Assembly: GCA_002104905.1 (NCBI GenBank)
Contig: MCFE01000072.1
Span: 1-64,000 of the forward strand
Direction: 5' to 3'
Source of the DNA: Basidiobolus meristosporus CBS 931.73
Lineage: Eukaryota; Basidiobolomycota; Basidiobolomycetes; Basidiobolales; Basidiobolaceae
DNA length: 64,000 nt
Shown: positions 33,699 to 46,096 of the stretch, piece by piece
How positions within the stretch are numbered: position 1 is the first letter of the stretch
How the letters are laid out: each line of letters begins with the position of its first letter
Notes under the pieces: generated by a model
What the model saw: the letters and a program-made list of their open reading frames with translations, nothing else
What the model was told of the DNA's origin: nothing
Database searches by the model: none
Translations under genes and position numbers: made by a program

Positions 33699-34831
33699 AT
33701 GTCTTCTCCACCAAAGCCTTGGGAAAAAGCCGCGCCCTCTTCGGTGAATCCTCAGACGGCAACTGCTGCCTTAACGAAGACCTCTGCGGGACACGTCCCA
33801 CCACCAATTCCTGCGAGACCCTCCAGTGCGAATTTCGCAACAACGGGTATAGTGTTTGCTGCTTCTTCTACTTGCAATACTCAGATCTATAACATGAACG
33901 GTTTATGCTATTAGGCTCGTATAGTGGTATGAACGGATACCAACCTGGATTCAGCACTGGTTATGGAAGTAATTTTGGAGGAGGCTATTCGGGCTACGGC
34001 TCGCGCTACGGTGGTACCTATGGCGGCTACGGAGGTCTCGGAAATTATAATGGATATGGTGCCCGTTACGGTGGTGGGTATGGGGGTGCGGGGATGGGTC
34101 CAAACGGGCCTGAAGGTGGACTCAACCTTTTCAATACGGTCGAAACTACAGTCCAGCCAACCTTTCAAGCCATCAGTAACATAGTGAATACTTTCGGGGG
34201 ATTTGCGCACATGCTGGAATCCACATTTATGGCTACCCACTCTTCTTTCATGGCCATGGTTGGAGTAATCGATCAATTCAATCTGCTCAGAACCCATCTA
34301 GGACACATCCTCGGGGTGTTCTCATTGATGCGCACCATCAAGAATTTCTTCCTCCGGATCACCGGGAAGCAAGCTCCGGTGAATCTTGGTGAACTCAACC
34401 TGGCTGACTTTAATGGTTTCCAGCAGAAGAAATCCTCGAAGCGTCCGGTTATCATCTTCTTGCTGGTTGTAATCGGGATTCCGTTCCTTATGCAACGATT
34501 GATTGTCTGGTTAGCTAAACGACAGCAAGCAAAGGGCATCCTCCCTGCTGATCAAACAAATGGGAAGCTACAATCTCTTCCCAAAGATGTCGAATTCGCT
34601 AGAGCAGTGTACGATTTTAACGGGGACAACAACGTCGAACTTAGCCTAAAGCGTGGTGATATCATTGCTATCCTCAGTAGGGTTGATTTCCAGGGGCAGC
34701 CGAGCGATTGGTGGAGAGGTAGACTTCGCAACGGTCAAGTTGGAATTTTCCCATCCAACTATGTCGAAATCTTGGAGAAGAAATCCAATGCTGATGGACC
34801 GCCCGCACCTCCTACTGCCCTTGTGGGCTAA
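33699..34831 (+). CDS. PEX13: peroxin-13, peroxisomal docking protein (354 aa, 2 exons)
   Basis: Exons 33699-33846 and 33915-34831. The Pro-rich N-terminus MSSPPKPWEKA has the conserved KPWE motif. A Tyr/Gly repeat region follows (about residues 60-110, GYGSRYGGTYGGYGG), then amphipathic and membrane helices (QPTFQAISNIVNTFGGFAHM; PVIIFLLVVIGIPFLM near residue 226). An SH3 domain lies at about residues 275-337 (FARAVYDFNGDN, DWWRGRL, GIFPSNYVEIL). Pex13 forms the import pore/docking complex with Pex14; the YG-rich segment is thought to build a meshwork that lets cargo-bound Pex5 pass. It faces PEX16 tail to tail. Confidence 0.95.
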
Positions 34832-35273
34832 CCATGCACAACGCGTTTGTTGCTGTGATGGGAGCTGGCCCAAATCATTAGAATAATAGCCTCGCCTGAC
34901 TCCGATCATAGTATCAAGTCATGTATTAAATTCTACGACTTATCTCTTAATCGCAGGGGTACAACATACATACAAGCCTCCCTGCACACATACATTGTTA
35001 AATAGCACTGAACATTATCCACAAGATAGCCGCCCCCCTCCCCTTTACACCTATAATCGTCCAATCCTTCACCGTTGTAATAATCACAATAAAAAACACT
35101 CCCGCTACATTAATCAAGTTTATATGGATGGGTGTTGGGATAAAAATATCTCGGCGCCCCTCGACACAACTTTTCGGGAGTAAACGATTATAGAGATATG
35201 TGAAGAATATACAGTTGTAATTGGGCTTACGAAGCAGAGGCTAGACATGGAAAAGATTAGAAGGGATCAGAGA
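34832..35273. other. convergent 3' region of PEX13 and PEX16
   Basis: 442 bp with no gene. A few short frames are chance. Confidence 0.5.
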
Positions 35274-36765
35274 TTAGCTGGACAGCTTCAGGCACTTACT
35301 ATAGAAGTAGATATTCTCCCAGAGGGGCATGTAATCTTGCAAAACACCTAATGAAAATGACGAGGTTAATCACCAAAAGAAGCCCGAGTATCTCCCACCT
35401 GTACGTACCCGAGAAAAGTGAGATGATTGGCTTCTTGCTGGCTGATTTGCAGAATTCCTGGATTTGCGGTCTATTGTAAGGCAATGTTAACCCTAGGCCT
35501 GCTTGGTTCCACTTGGCGAACATTCACTTACTTGGTTAACTTCTCGTAGAATGGCCCACGGAGAAGGTAGAAGATCAAAAGCCACTGGCGGCGCTTGTGC
35601 TCTTCCTGTTCTAGACTGGTGGCAGCCCTCTTTCCGCCATTTGCCTCGAGGTGGTGTTCGGTTGATTTATGGCTGGTATATTCAACTAACAGAGAGATGA
35701 TCCATGGCTTCCAGGACTGGTGTCCATACTTCTTGACCAAGAACGCTAGAATGAACCAAAGATGAGTCGAAGTAATACATCAAGCCTACTTGCATCCAAG
35801 GGTTTACCGTAAAGCACCGGTCTGATGATGAAAAGTATCTCTCCAATACTTCCCCACCCAGACAAGGTCCGAATAAGATCCAATGGCTTTCTTGCGCTTT
35901 CCACATCCAATACCTTCGAGAGGACATAGTCGGTGACCCGGAGGTTTCCCCGTTTATCTTGGACGATGGTGTTGATGGCTGGGTGATTCTGACCGGTCCT
36001 CGAGCCGGTCCAGGTGGCAGTTTTGATGGCCGGTCTATCATTCTGTATGGTGGAAGGGTCTACTTCTCTTTCTGGGTGGGGTGGGGATATAAGTGTACGG
36101 TTTCCCGACATATGCACCAAAGAGAAACGAAGCGCCGCTCTAAACAAACCAAGGTTAAAACCCATTTTCAACACCAACACTGGGATTGAGAATGGAGGCT
36201 GAGGAGTAACTGGGGCCACCAAAAGGCAAACTTACTTCAGCCCTTCGATAAACAATATCACGTTCCACTTCTTGTCTTTCCCCCATTTCTTCTGTATCCC
36301 CATTTCGATCAGCACTTCGGTGTATTGCAGAACCGTCAGCACTATGGAGGCCCGACGGTAATTGTCGGAGGAGCGATACAGGTAGCGCACATATCTGTTG
36401 AAGTTGCTGGGGCTGGGTGGCTTTTCCCCAGTTTCCTGGTAATGATTTGAAGCAGCCTTCACCAAGATTTTGTCGTGGTACAAACCCAGAAGGTTGATGA
36501 AGGCGAATACTAAATGCCAGAGGGGGTGAATAAGCGCACAGAAAACCGAGAGCAGGATATTTTGGGAACTTACAAGCCTCAGACGCAAACTCGGAGTCGT
36601 TGAATCTACCTAGAAAACAATACGAAACCTCCGGGTTAATTTAAGGTCTTTTAAATGGTGAACACATCAGATACCAGGCAATACATATGTCAGCGAGCGT
36701 AGAAAACTCTCAATCCCGCTGACCTGGGAAGCGTTCTTCAGGATGAACTCTTCGTACTTTTCCAT
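35274..36765 (-). CDS. PEX16: peroxin-16 (366 aa, 7 exons)
   Basis: Exons 36765-36675, 36609-36574, 36509-36236, 36139-35790, 35745-35532, 35470-35409 and 35347-35274. Joined, they read MEKYEEFILKNASQVSGIES, YVLPGRFNDSEFASEALFAF, VLQYTEVLIEMGIQKKWG, VLSKVLDVESARKPLDLIRT, IIRPVLYGKPLD, HQSWKPWIISLLVEYTS and the C-terminal VLQDYMPLWENIYFYSKCLK. This order and length match Pex16, a membrane protein that recruits Pex3 and supports peroxisomal membrane assembly at the ER. Budding yeast lacks it, while many other fungi and animals keep it. The last two small exons were placed by matching the family's C-terminus. Confidence 0.9.
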
Positions 36766-37633
36766 GAGAAGCAAACAGAGGTATTTTAGGGGGGGGGAGT
36801 GGAGGAGAACACTTGTTAGGCTAGTTACAAGGTGCAAGGGCGATATGATGGGTGTTGCACTTGGATCTAACATCAATCATCTGGAATACAATCACGAATC
36901 TTACGGTCCAGAATCACATGATAATCTGATGGTACCTCTCCGATTCCTGAACCGCACAAATCCGCTTATTCATGATGATTCCCAATGTGGCCCGGGATGT
37001 TTCTTATTTGTCATGGATATTTGCAGTCACCACATTCGCAGAAGCTGGTAAATATGTTCAGCGACTGATTATCCGTATCCCACATCACGCACTCATCAGA
37101 GATTGGACGTTTATGCACTTAAACTAAGTACAGGGGTCTTTTGTACTCTGACTCTGGCATTGAAGGTGAGATAGATTCCCCAGACCTCTACCAAAAATCA
37201 GCGGGCGCAGCCGGTTCAAGTATTGATTTATTGGGCATTCACTTTGCATGTACGTTGTATGCTGTATGCTTGCAACTGGGTACCATGAGCAGTTCCACTT
37301 TTGGGAGAAATCTGCGAGATTAAATAGTGCAGTGTATGGAATAGGGTCATAAAAGGCTTTCGAAGTTGTCCAAAAGCCTTAATCTTATCGATACCACAAC
37401 TGTTTTGAGGGGTTTACAAAATTCCATGCAGTTTTCAAGTCTGGTATTGGAAAATCCAAATGATTGTTTAGACCTGATATTTGATCTGTTGGAGTTACTT
37501 GCATGTTTACGGAATGAATATCATGGAAAATAAAAATACACTGCTAAATCCACCCAAAATTCAAGTCATTTTGCAAGGTCATGAACCTGTAATAAAAAGC
37601 ATCAGATATGAAGTTATTAATTGTACCCATTGT
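36766..37633. other. intergenic, no gene recognised
   Basis: PEX16 upstream region passing into the LTR cluster. Short frames only. Confidence 0.5.
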
Positions 37634-37636
37634 AGT

Positions 37637-37866
37637 ATTGTAAATTTTGTATTTACACCTAACTACTAGTGTTAACTTGGTCACTTTAGTCCTTTTATAT
37701 CAGCTCTGTCACTTCCAACCCAGGTTCCATGTTGGGATCTACTTAAAATGATTTCACCATAATATCAGATACCCAGAACATGAAAATTGGTGAAATTGTC
37801 CAAAAAACCCTAAGCTTTGCGCATATGCTCTTGAGTCCTTTCTAAACACATTCTATATATTTTAAA
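37637..37866 (+). mobile_element. LTR fragment (5' two thirds)
   Basis: Plus orientation. It starts ATTGTAAATTTTG and carries the LTR series TTCACCATAATATCAGATACC, CCAGAACATG, GTCCAAAAAACCC and CATATGCTCTTGAG. It breaks off after CACATTCTATATATTTTAAA where an opposite-orientation LTR begins. Confidence 0.65.
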
Positions 37867-38078
37867 TGTTGTGAGAGTCTGGGAGATACTGGAAGTGATT
37901 GGAAGAGTAAGTAGCTTATGTGGTTTTCACTTAATGATTTATTGAATGTAAAAGTAGTATTTATACTAGGCAAAACAAACATGTAGAATATGCTTAGAAA
38001 GGTCCCAAGAGCATGTATGCAAAGATTAGGGCTACTTGGACAACTTATCAAAATTTCATGCTCTGGGTACCTGAATTC
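37867..38078 (-). mobile_element. LTR fragment, opposite orientation
   Basis: Begins TGTTGTGAGAGTCTGGG (the reverse complement of the LTR 3' end). It contains the reverse-complement TATA region (AGTATTTATACTAG) and ends at GGGTACCTGAATTC where the next plus-strand LTR starts. Confidence 0.65.
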
Positions 38079-38352
38079 TGTTGTAAACTTTGTAAATACA
38101 CCTAAATATTCACTTGACCTAGGTATATCATATTATATTATAAATCTTCAAATCTTAGAGAATTCTGACCAAATTGCTTGTTGGATTGACTTGAAATATT
38201 TCACCTAAATAACAGGTACCCAGGACACGAAATTTTAATAATATCCTGTAAAAGAATGAATACTACTCTTACATTCAATAAATCATTGAGTGAAAACCAT
38301 ATAATCTACTTATTCTCCCAATCACTTCCAATATCTCCGGAGCTCTTACAAC
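38079..38352 (+). mobile_element. LTR with internal deletion
   Basis: Runs from TGTTGTAAACTTTG to TCTTACAACA, with the terminal inverted ends typical of the family and the TTACATTCAATAAATCATTG block. It is about 95 bp shorter than the full LTR and the middle is missing. Confidence 0.7.
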
Positions 38353-38417
38353 AATATCATGATGAGAAATTCCTAGTAAATGCTAAAGGTTGTATACTAG
38401 GATCAAGGTGGTTTGAT

Positions 38418-38767
38418 TTATTGTAAAAACTTGTAATTCCACCTAATAATTCACCGAAGTTAGTCACTTAGAATACTTTCACCAAAACATCAGGTACTCA
38501 GAACATGAAAATCTTACAAGTATATCCCAACAAGGAATTTGGTCAGTACTCACTAAGGTTTGTAAATAATGATCTAAATTGCCCAATTTGTCCCAAACTC
38601 TTCACACAAGTTTTTGAGACCTTCCTGAACATATTCTATGTGTTTGTTTTGCCAAGACCATGTAAGGGTATAAATACCACTTTTACATTCAATAAATCAT
38701 TAGGTGAAAGCCACATAGTCTATTTGTTCTCCCAATCACTACCAATATCCCCAATACTCTTACAACA
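38418..38767 (+). mobile_element. near-full solo LTR
   Basis: About 350 bp ending CTCTTACAACA. It has the internal TATA box (GGGTATAAATACC) followed by ACATTCAATAAATCATT, as in the copy at 45 kb. Confidence 0.75.
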
Positions 38768-41765
38768 TGGCCAATACTAATAGTGGGGTGTAAATATGAA
38801 CAGTGTTAAATCCTAATTGATCAATAATCCAGTGCAATACCTATTGCTTACCATACAAGTTGAATTACCATCATTATAATATTGAATATATATTGGTATA
38901 CATGGTATCTGTACTGAATATTTGCAGAGTAGTGAAGCGCCAAATCTCATTGAATACATGTACATCAAAGCATACCGCAATTAACCCTAAGAAAAAAAAT
39001 AGCAAAGGCCAGCAGAATACCATCATAATATCATCTGAGTTCCAACTTTCCCAAAAGTGAAAACTATTAATATCTCAGGTACTAGCTTCACAGCAGACAA
39101 GCAGACATACTTTCCTGGGGGAGACTAGGCCAACTAGCATTCATGCCAAATATGGTAATCAACTGCGTATTGCTTTTGCCAAAAATTGCAACTGAAAATT
39201 TAATGCAGAAACACCAGCGGAATACCAGCAAAATACCATCATAATACCAGCTGAATACCAGCTAAAAATACAACAAATTCCAACTTTGAGATTTCTCATA
39301 GGGTAAATTCCGCACTTCAATTGATATCCTTTTGGAGTGTATGCCTTCTGATGTTTAGTCCGAGATTTCTAACGATCATTAGATGAATCGATGATTAATT
39401 GATCACATTTTCGGGCAATGTTTTAGGATTGAATCTAGATCTAGATTGGTGGAATTAAATCCTTTCACCACTAGCATATTCAGAAAAGTTGTCTAAGCAA
39501 ATCCCAAGTCTCCGACACTTATATCAAAGGCTTCCTACAACATTTGCTTAAATGACACTTTGTTGACACAGGCGATTTCTAAGTTCCTATTCTATGAGAC
39601 GCGCAAACGAAATTGAATAAAAGTTGCCGACCTTGATAAACATGAGCCATTCTAAAGGGCACACTATATATTCAACTTGTTTTTCCTCAAATTATCCAGG
39701 TAAATGGCGTATTGGTGTAGTGGTCAAGTCAATAATCAATGAATAATCCTTCAGCAGCATTAAAATGTATAGAAATTTGCAACTCCAAGAATTGATTTGT
39801 AACTGATGAATACAAGGGACGTCACAAGCTGAGTAACAATACCTCCACTCTTTTAGTCCCTCATTAGGGGATTGTAGATACTGAGAAGTTTTCATTCGAG
39901 CGTAGTGTGTGACAGTTCTTCCCCTCCTTCCAGATTCATTATAGCATACAGAGGCAGAGCTAAGATAATTGGCTTCCTAACATTCAATAGCAATCGATTG
40001 CATATGGATTGATTAAGGTATTTGACGGATGTTCACATCCAGTATCTTGTGTTTATTGGCATGTGAATCTATAGATTATTACGCTCACGCCATGTAATCG
40101 TTGATTATGACAGTTAGATATGGTCAGAAGCTAGGACTAGGGCATGTCGTTGGGACTCTTAGCGTCTCATCCGCTTATTAGATAGTGAGTGTGATGAAAA
40201 AAATCGGAGATGCAATCGATAATATTATAAAAATGGCAGCAATCTAGGCAAGGAATAGCCATGACACTATATCTACAGGCCATGTGAACCCGTAGCATAT
40301 CCAAAACATAGAAAAATGCTACCTTTCCAAGTCATGAGATCTCTAAAAACGATAGTGTGGAATCTGGATAGCAAATCGCATGGTTGACTGATGAATCGGG
40401 AACAACGATGGCAACAGCGATATAGTCACAGTATCGCATCATTTCTCTATACAGGGAACATCTAATGGAGCGTATTCTATATATTCCACTAGACAGAATC
40501 ACTCTGGAACCAGTCGTACATTTATCCCGGTGGTTGATAATCATTGTTACCTCACATGACCAGGTGATACATACGTTTGAAAAAATTCCCTAATTTGGCG
40601 GTCTTAGCGATATGACCATTTGAACCCGACTGTCACCAGGTTTTATCCCAATCAAGAGTAAGGAAGTTGGGAGTATTCACGACTGTGGGAACCGTTGTTC
40701 TATTCGGATTCTGTACATAGTTGTGCAATACCAGAACCCACACAGTCAAGTCCAGCTAAATCTCGGCTGATGAAAATGCCCAAAGGCCCAAATACCCAAA
40801 TCCGTTTTGGTTAATCTGTGTTTGACCTTGTAACTTTATTAATAAGAAGCTATATCATAAACGTAATAATTAAACTATGTTCGGCTCTACCGTCACAACG
40901 CTTAATGGCCATAGATGGCAGCGTATATAGATTAATTCAGCATGATTTTATTGATCATATTAGGAACTCGCAACCAACAAATCACACGCGAGAAGAGTGA
41001 ATCGACTGGGCGATTGGGTCAAGTGACAGGGTGCAGGCATTTTCGGGTTGCCGGAATCCTGCGTGAGAAGGCTAATTTTGGCAATGGTGATGTATGATAC
41101 ACTTCGACTGGCCCCATGGATTAGAGTATAATACAAAAAAGCTCAAATTAGGGGGAAGTTTCTATTCTCCATTTTGGAGAAAACCACTTATTACAGCTGA
41201 ACCTTGGATTGCTCGAAATGGGAATTTTTCATCGATATCGGTGAAGCATGGCAATATCAAATTGCGGGAGTTCTGGCTATTTCTGTACCACCAACCACTT
41301 TCTGCTTTGACAGTTTTTCCACGGTCGCTCATTTTTTTGCCAGCTGGCAGGATTGTTTGCTGGTTGTATGGGAAAATTCTTCTTTTAAGCGTCGCTCTGA
41401 AACTCATGGTTTGCTAAGGCTGATAACGTCAGTAGAAGTCTCCATTATGCATAGAAGCAGTCGAGTCTTTTCCATGTTTATCAGCTTTTACCGTTTTGGC
41501 TTATCACCTGCGGTGGATGGAGTAGAGTGCCATAGGGATACGGATAGTTGACGAGTGAGTCAGAAAGAATTAATTCCATTTATGGCCAACGAATGTGCGA
41601 TCTGATGATTAGCCTAATCCAAGCAAATTTAGAGTTACACAAAAACTGCCCCATGATCACCAATTCATTAGTATAAAGCTGAGGGGATGCACGTTTCGTA
41701 GTTTCAGAAACCATCTCTCTCTCCTCCTTTACGGCCAATCACCGTAACCTCATTCATACACCACC
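38768..41765. other. 3-kb gene-poor AT-rich region
   Basis: No domain, spliced frame or RNA gene recognised. It holds low-complexity stretches such as repeated AATACCA(G/T)C units around 39010-39270. Frames up to 115 codons (41204-41551) show no family similarity. A TATA-like GTATAAAGC at 41671-41679 lies 90 bp before the second transporter. Confidence 0.5.
41671..41679 (+). promoter_or_regulatory. putative TATA box of the second peptide transporter
   Basis: GTATAAAGC, about 90 bp upstream of the ATG at 41766, followed by a pyrimidine-rich CTCTCTCTCCTCC tract (41714 on) typical of fungal transcription start regions. Confidence 0.4.
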
Positions 41766-43477
41766 ATGTCGACGAAGGACGAAAAAATCGGAAATCGCGA
41801 AGTCTGCCACGAAGAGGAGCTGGCTCAATCTCATGCTGGTCAAGACATCCAAGGATTACGCCGAGTAGCCGACAGAATTCCAATTGCTGCTTGGTTCATC
41901 ATCATCAGTACGTATACCATGCCGCCATATCTTTCCCGGCCAATGATATTAACCAGTTGATTGTAGACGAGTTCTGTGAGCGTTTTGCTTACTACGGAGG
42001 ATCCGCTCCTTTCACAAACTATGTTCAATTTCCTGCCGGTGACCCTAACCAGGCTGGTGCTTTGAACAAAGGCCAATCCGTGTCCACCGCTTTGAAACAA
42101 TTCTTCACATTCTTCTGCTACCTAACTCCATTGATCGGTGCCGTGATCTCCGATCAATACCTTGGAAAGTACAAGACCATCCTCATCTTCTCCATCGTCT
42201 ACATGATTGGTTGGCTCATTGTCACAGTAACTGCCATTCCTTCAATCCTGGATACTGCTGGTTATCCCGGTTACATTGTATCCTTGATTGTGATCGGTTT
42301 GGGTACTGGTGGTATCAAGCCCTTGGTCTCCCCCATGGCCGCTGATCAATACACACAGAAGCAATTGGAAGTCCGAGTCATCAAGGGCGAGCGTGTTGTT
42401 GTAGACCCTGAGCTCAACACCCAGCATTTGTATAACTGGTTCTACTGGGCCATCAATGTTGGTTCCCTTATCGGTGGAATTGTCACCCCCCAACTGGAGC
42501 ACTACGTTGGCTTCTGGCTTTCCTACCTTGTTCCCACCTGCATGTTTGCCGTGGCCATCTTCGTGTTTGTCTGCGGTAACAAGCTCTACAACAAGGTCCC
42601 ACCAAGTGGGGAATCCACCCTAGTCAAGGGTTACCGCTGCTACAAGTACGCACACAAGCGCGCCAAAAAGGCCGATGTGAAGCCCAAGGCCGTCTTGGAT
42701 GCTGCCAAGAGCGAGTGCGAAGGAATCCCCGCCGAAACCGAGGAGGAGAGATCAATGAAGCGCTGGGATGATCGCTTCGTCGATGACTTGAAGCAAACAA
42801 TCATGGCCTGCAAGATTTTCATTCCCATGACCATCTACTGGGTTGCCTACAACCAAATCACCTCGAACTTGATCTCCCAAGCTGCTGATATGGAGCTCCC
42901 TCCTGGTATCCCCAACGATATCATCACCAACATCGATCCCATTGCTTTGGTCATCTTCCTTCCTTGCATGGATATCTTTGTGTATCCTTTCTTGAGAAAG
43001 CTCAACATGAATCCCCGCCCCATGACTCGTATCTTCATGGGCTTCATGCTCGGTGCGTTCGCCATGGCTGCATCGGCAATTGTTCAGAATGAGATCTACA
43101 GACGCCGCGATAACGGCTTACCTCTTCTCAACGTGTGGTGGCAAATCCCTGCCTACGTATTCATTGCTCTGTCGGAGATTTTCGCCAGTGTTACATCCCT
43201 CGAATACTCGTATACCCATGCTCCCGACTCTCTCAAGGGAATGGTCTCCGCAATGGCGCTGCTGCCCAACGCCTTTGCTGCTCTGATTGGTATCTTCCTC
43301 TCACCCGTCTCCAAGGACCCATACCTGACTTGGATGTACACCGGTATCGCCATCGCATGTTTCATCGTTGGCATTCTCTTCTGGTACTTCTTCAAGCACT
43401 ACGATCGTCTTGATGACGAGATCAAGCGCAAGAGAATGGAAGAGGAGAGTCAGTACGTGAAGGATTCATCCTTCTAA
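41766..43477 (+). CDS. PTR2: POT/PTR2-family peptide transporter, copy 2 (550 aa, 2 exons)
   Basis: Exons 41766-41907 and 41967-43477. The 59-bp intron splits the Asn codon of NEFCERFAYYGGSAPF; removing it restores the motif found unbroken in copy 1. Same family marks: ISDQYLGKYKTILIFSIVYM, GTGGIKPLVSPMAADQYTQ and FYWAINVGSLIGG. The two proteins align over their whole length and differ mainly at the N-terminus and the cytosolic loop. It imports di- and tripeptides with protons. The opposite orientation and 15-kb distance from copy 1 argue against a simple recent tandem duplication. Confidence 0.95.
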
Positions 43478-45003
43478 GCATTTCATCGAGCATGTAACAT
43501 TCCCAACTCATTATCCACCGCATCCCTTATAGTACATATTCCAATCCACCATACTATTCCTATCCGCACTGAATTAATAAATCTAATTCCCGCCAAATTG
43601 ATTTGGACTTTTTTGTATCACCACCTGTCTTCCGGATAAATGAGCTGGGGATACAGTCGGTGATTTGCTGTCGAGCGAGCTATTTAAATTTGTTGGAACC
43701 GGCGTACACGAATGCGATTCCGGAGGATTAGTATGGTATCGAGAAGGAGTTGGCCCCGACATATTCCGTAGGCTGGTGCTACATCAGTCTCCATGTTCTG
43801 TCAGGACAATCCGATCGGTGACTTGTGCAACTTACTGGCGATCATGTTTATCAAACCCATACAGGTTCATAAATCCGCAAACTTCTACAAGATATGGCAT
43901 TTAACTCTCAGTGGGTACATGTGCAGTAGGTGAGTTTTTAAGCAGATGTTAAATAGAGTTATCCAAGCGGGTTTTTCTTGAAGAGCGTGGATAGTACTGC
44001 TGGAAGGGTATCGTCTAAATTTCGATTTATTCAGCCAGAGTTTTGGCACAATTATATATAGCGAAGTTTGCTCATGATTATTCAAATGCCGTATCATATC
44101 TGGCAGAGTTGATGGAAATTAGTGGGGATCGAGAGTTCCTCATCTGAGACATACTCTCTGTAATTCGGAAATCCCACAAAATCATTCGATAGCTCGCCCA
44201 CATCCTTGGTATAAAGTTTGGCCAACCTCACCTGAAGGGTGTGTTTCGAAGCGTCCTAATAGGATGCGGGTCTGGCAATTTTTACCAACTTTGACAATAT
44301 TATCACTATCGGAAATTTCTGAATTGGATTATTTGATGGTATTCATACTTTTTCAATGCAGTGTTGGGACGATCTTCCACCCATAGTTATTTAGCTAGTA
44401 GTTAGGCTTCATACTTTACCCAGGAACTGTGCATATGATGGCCTACACATTGCATGTAGTATATTATATATTAGACATGGTCCCCTAATCCTCATTTTTT
44501 GAGAAGTTGTAAGTTTTATCCAAGTTGTATTTCTTCTGACTTCCATATGGCATTCTGACGGATTCCAAAAAAAATCTGATTGGGATTATATCCCTAATGA
44601 GAACATCAGAGTTGGATTTCTCTTGGATCTTTTGATGGTATTTATACCTTTATGCCTCAGGGTTTTGAATGTGTTTCATCCCATGTACAATCAAATGCTT
44701 GGGATTTGTCATCTCTTGCCAGATGGCTACTATATAGGAGGATCTGCATGTGGCATATGGTGGTATGCTCAAATAGCCATCTACCCATATTTTTTGAAGT
44801 TGCATTTCAAGTGCAGATTGAATTTTTACTGATTTTCATATGCCATTAGAAGGAACTCATTAGTGATTCTTGATAGTGTATCCCTTCCTCTAATGGCTCT
44901 CTTCCAATATACCATTCAAAAGTACTAAATATAACTATAATTCCTCTGCGAGAGTCTTGGTGTTATTAAAGTGGTTGAGAGAATAGATGGTATATGTAGA
45001 TTT
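43478..45003. other. gene-poor AT-rich region
   Basis: No gene recognised. The last 50 bp (about 44950-45000) resemble the end of an LTR in minus orientation. Confidence 0.5.
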
Positions 45004-45372
45004 TGTTGTAATTTCTTGAATATTGGTTATAAATTTTGTAATTACACCTAAATATTCAGCTAACTTAGTCAGAATTCTCTAAGATTTATAGACAATGATC
45101 TAAGGGACTAAGTTCCTTGTCGGGGTTTACTTGGAATATTTTCACCAAAATATCAGGTACCCAGAGCATTGGAAATCTCAAGGTTGTCCAAACAGCCCCA
45201 AACTTTGCACGTATGCTCTTTGGACCTCCCTAAACATATTCTACGTGTTTGTTTTGCCAAGACCCTGTAAAAGTATAAATACTACTTTTACATTCAATAA
45301 ATCATTAGGTGAAAACTACATGATCTAAATGTTCTCCCAATCACTTCCAATATCACCAAAACTCTTACAACA
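45004..45372 (+). mobile_element. solo LTR (best preserved copy, 369 bp)
   Basis: Starts TGTTGTAATTTC and ends CTCTTACAACA, so the ends form an 8-bp inverted repeat (TGTTGTAA/TTACAACA). The internal TATA box GTATAAAT is at 45273-45280 and CAATAAATC about 20 bp later, as expected for transcription start and polyadenylation in an LTR. There is no internal domain next to it and no clear target-site duplication (GATTT versus AACTC). Confidence 0.8.
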
Positions 45373-46096
45373 AACTCCGTATGAGCTCTGCAAGCATAGT
45401 AACAGAAATTCTTAGTAAAAGGTTGCAATTACTTACAACAAAAGGTTCATATAGCTTCCAGAAATACTCGATTCTCGTATTGGAAACCTGGAGTAGCAAT
45501 TATTTGTACTGTGCTAATTGCTGACTTCAGATTTTGTAAGATATAAGATAATTCTCTTGACTAGCGAGGCCCTAGAGGTTCTCAGAATTTCTCAACTTAT
45601 ATACATACGAATTCTTGGAGATATTCAAGTCGTGAAATTACTAAAGTTTTCGAATTTTGCACACAGTTCTCTGGGCTTTGAAACAAGATTATAATAGCTT
45701 CTTCAAGGTTCCACTTGAAGCATAAATACTATATATTAAACATACCCACTTTCACAACCCTCAGTAACGCAATGTATTCTTCATAGCTGGTGAGAAAATC
45801 GGTGGTCAGGTTGAACTTTTTGCATACAATTCAGATATATAAAACTCCTTTGTTTTGACAATCCCAAGCACAAAACCATGGTATGTATATACTAGGTGTA
45901 GTGCCAATTATAGCATTTCGCCTTGACGCATAGCGATGGAACTTTTCAGGTAAATCGAGATCCGTTTATTAAAAGGAGTTTCTAAGAACTAGAGATTGAT
46001 AAAGAGCAACAAAAGAAATACACCGAATGGGGTAAATGAGGGTTCACCAGACGAGATGGTGATATTAGGATAGTGAGGGGGGAGGGGGGGGTTCCA
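45373..46096. other. intergenic, no gene recognised
   Basis: AT-rich 3' flank of CWH43. A G-run (GGGGGGAGGGGGGGG) sits at about 46078-46091, just after the stop codon. Confidence 0.5.

Noticed and set aside
39703-39740. tRNA-like A-box (TTGGTGTAGTGGTCAAG)
   Set aside because: No B-box or cloverleaf 3' half follows; at best a tRNA fragment.
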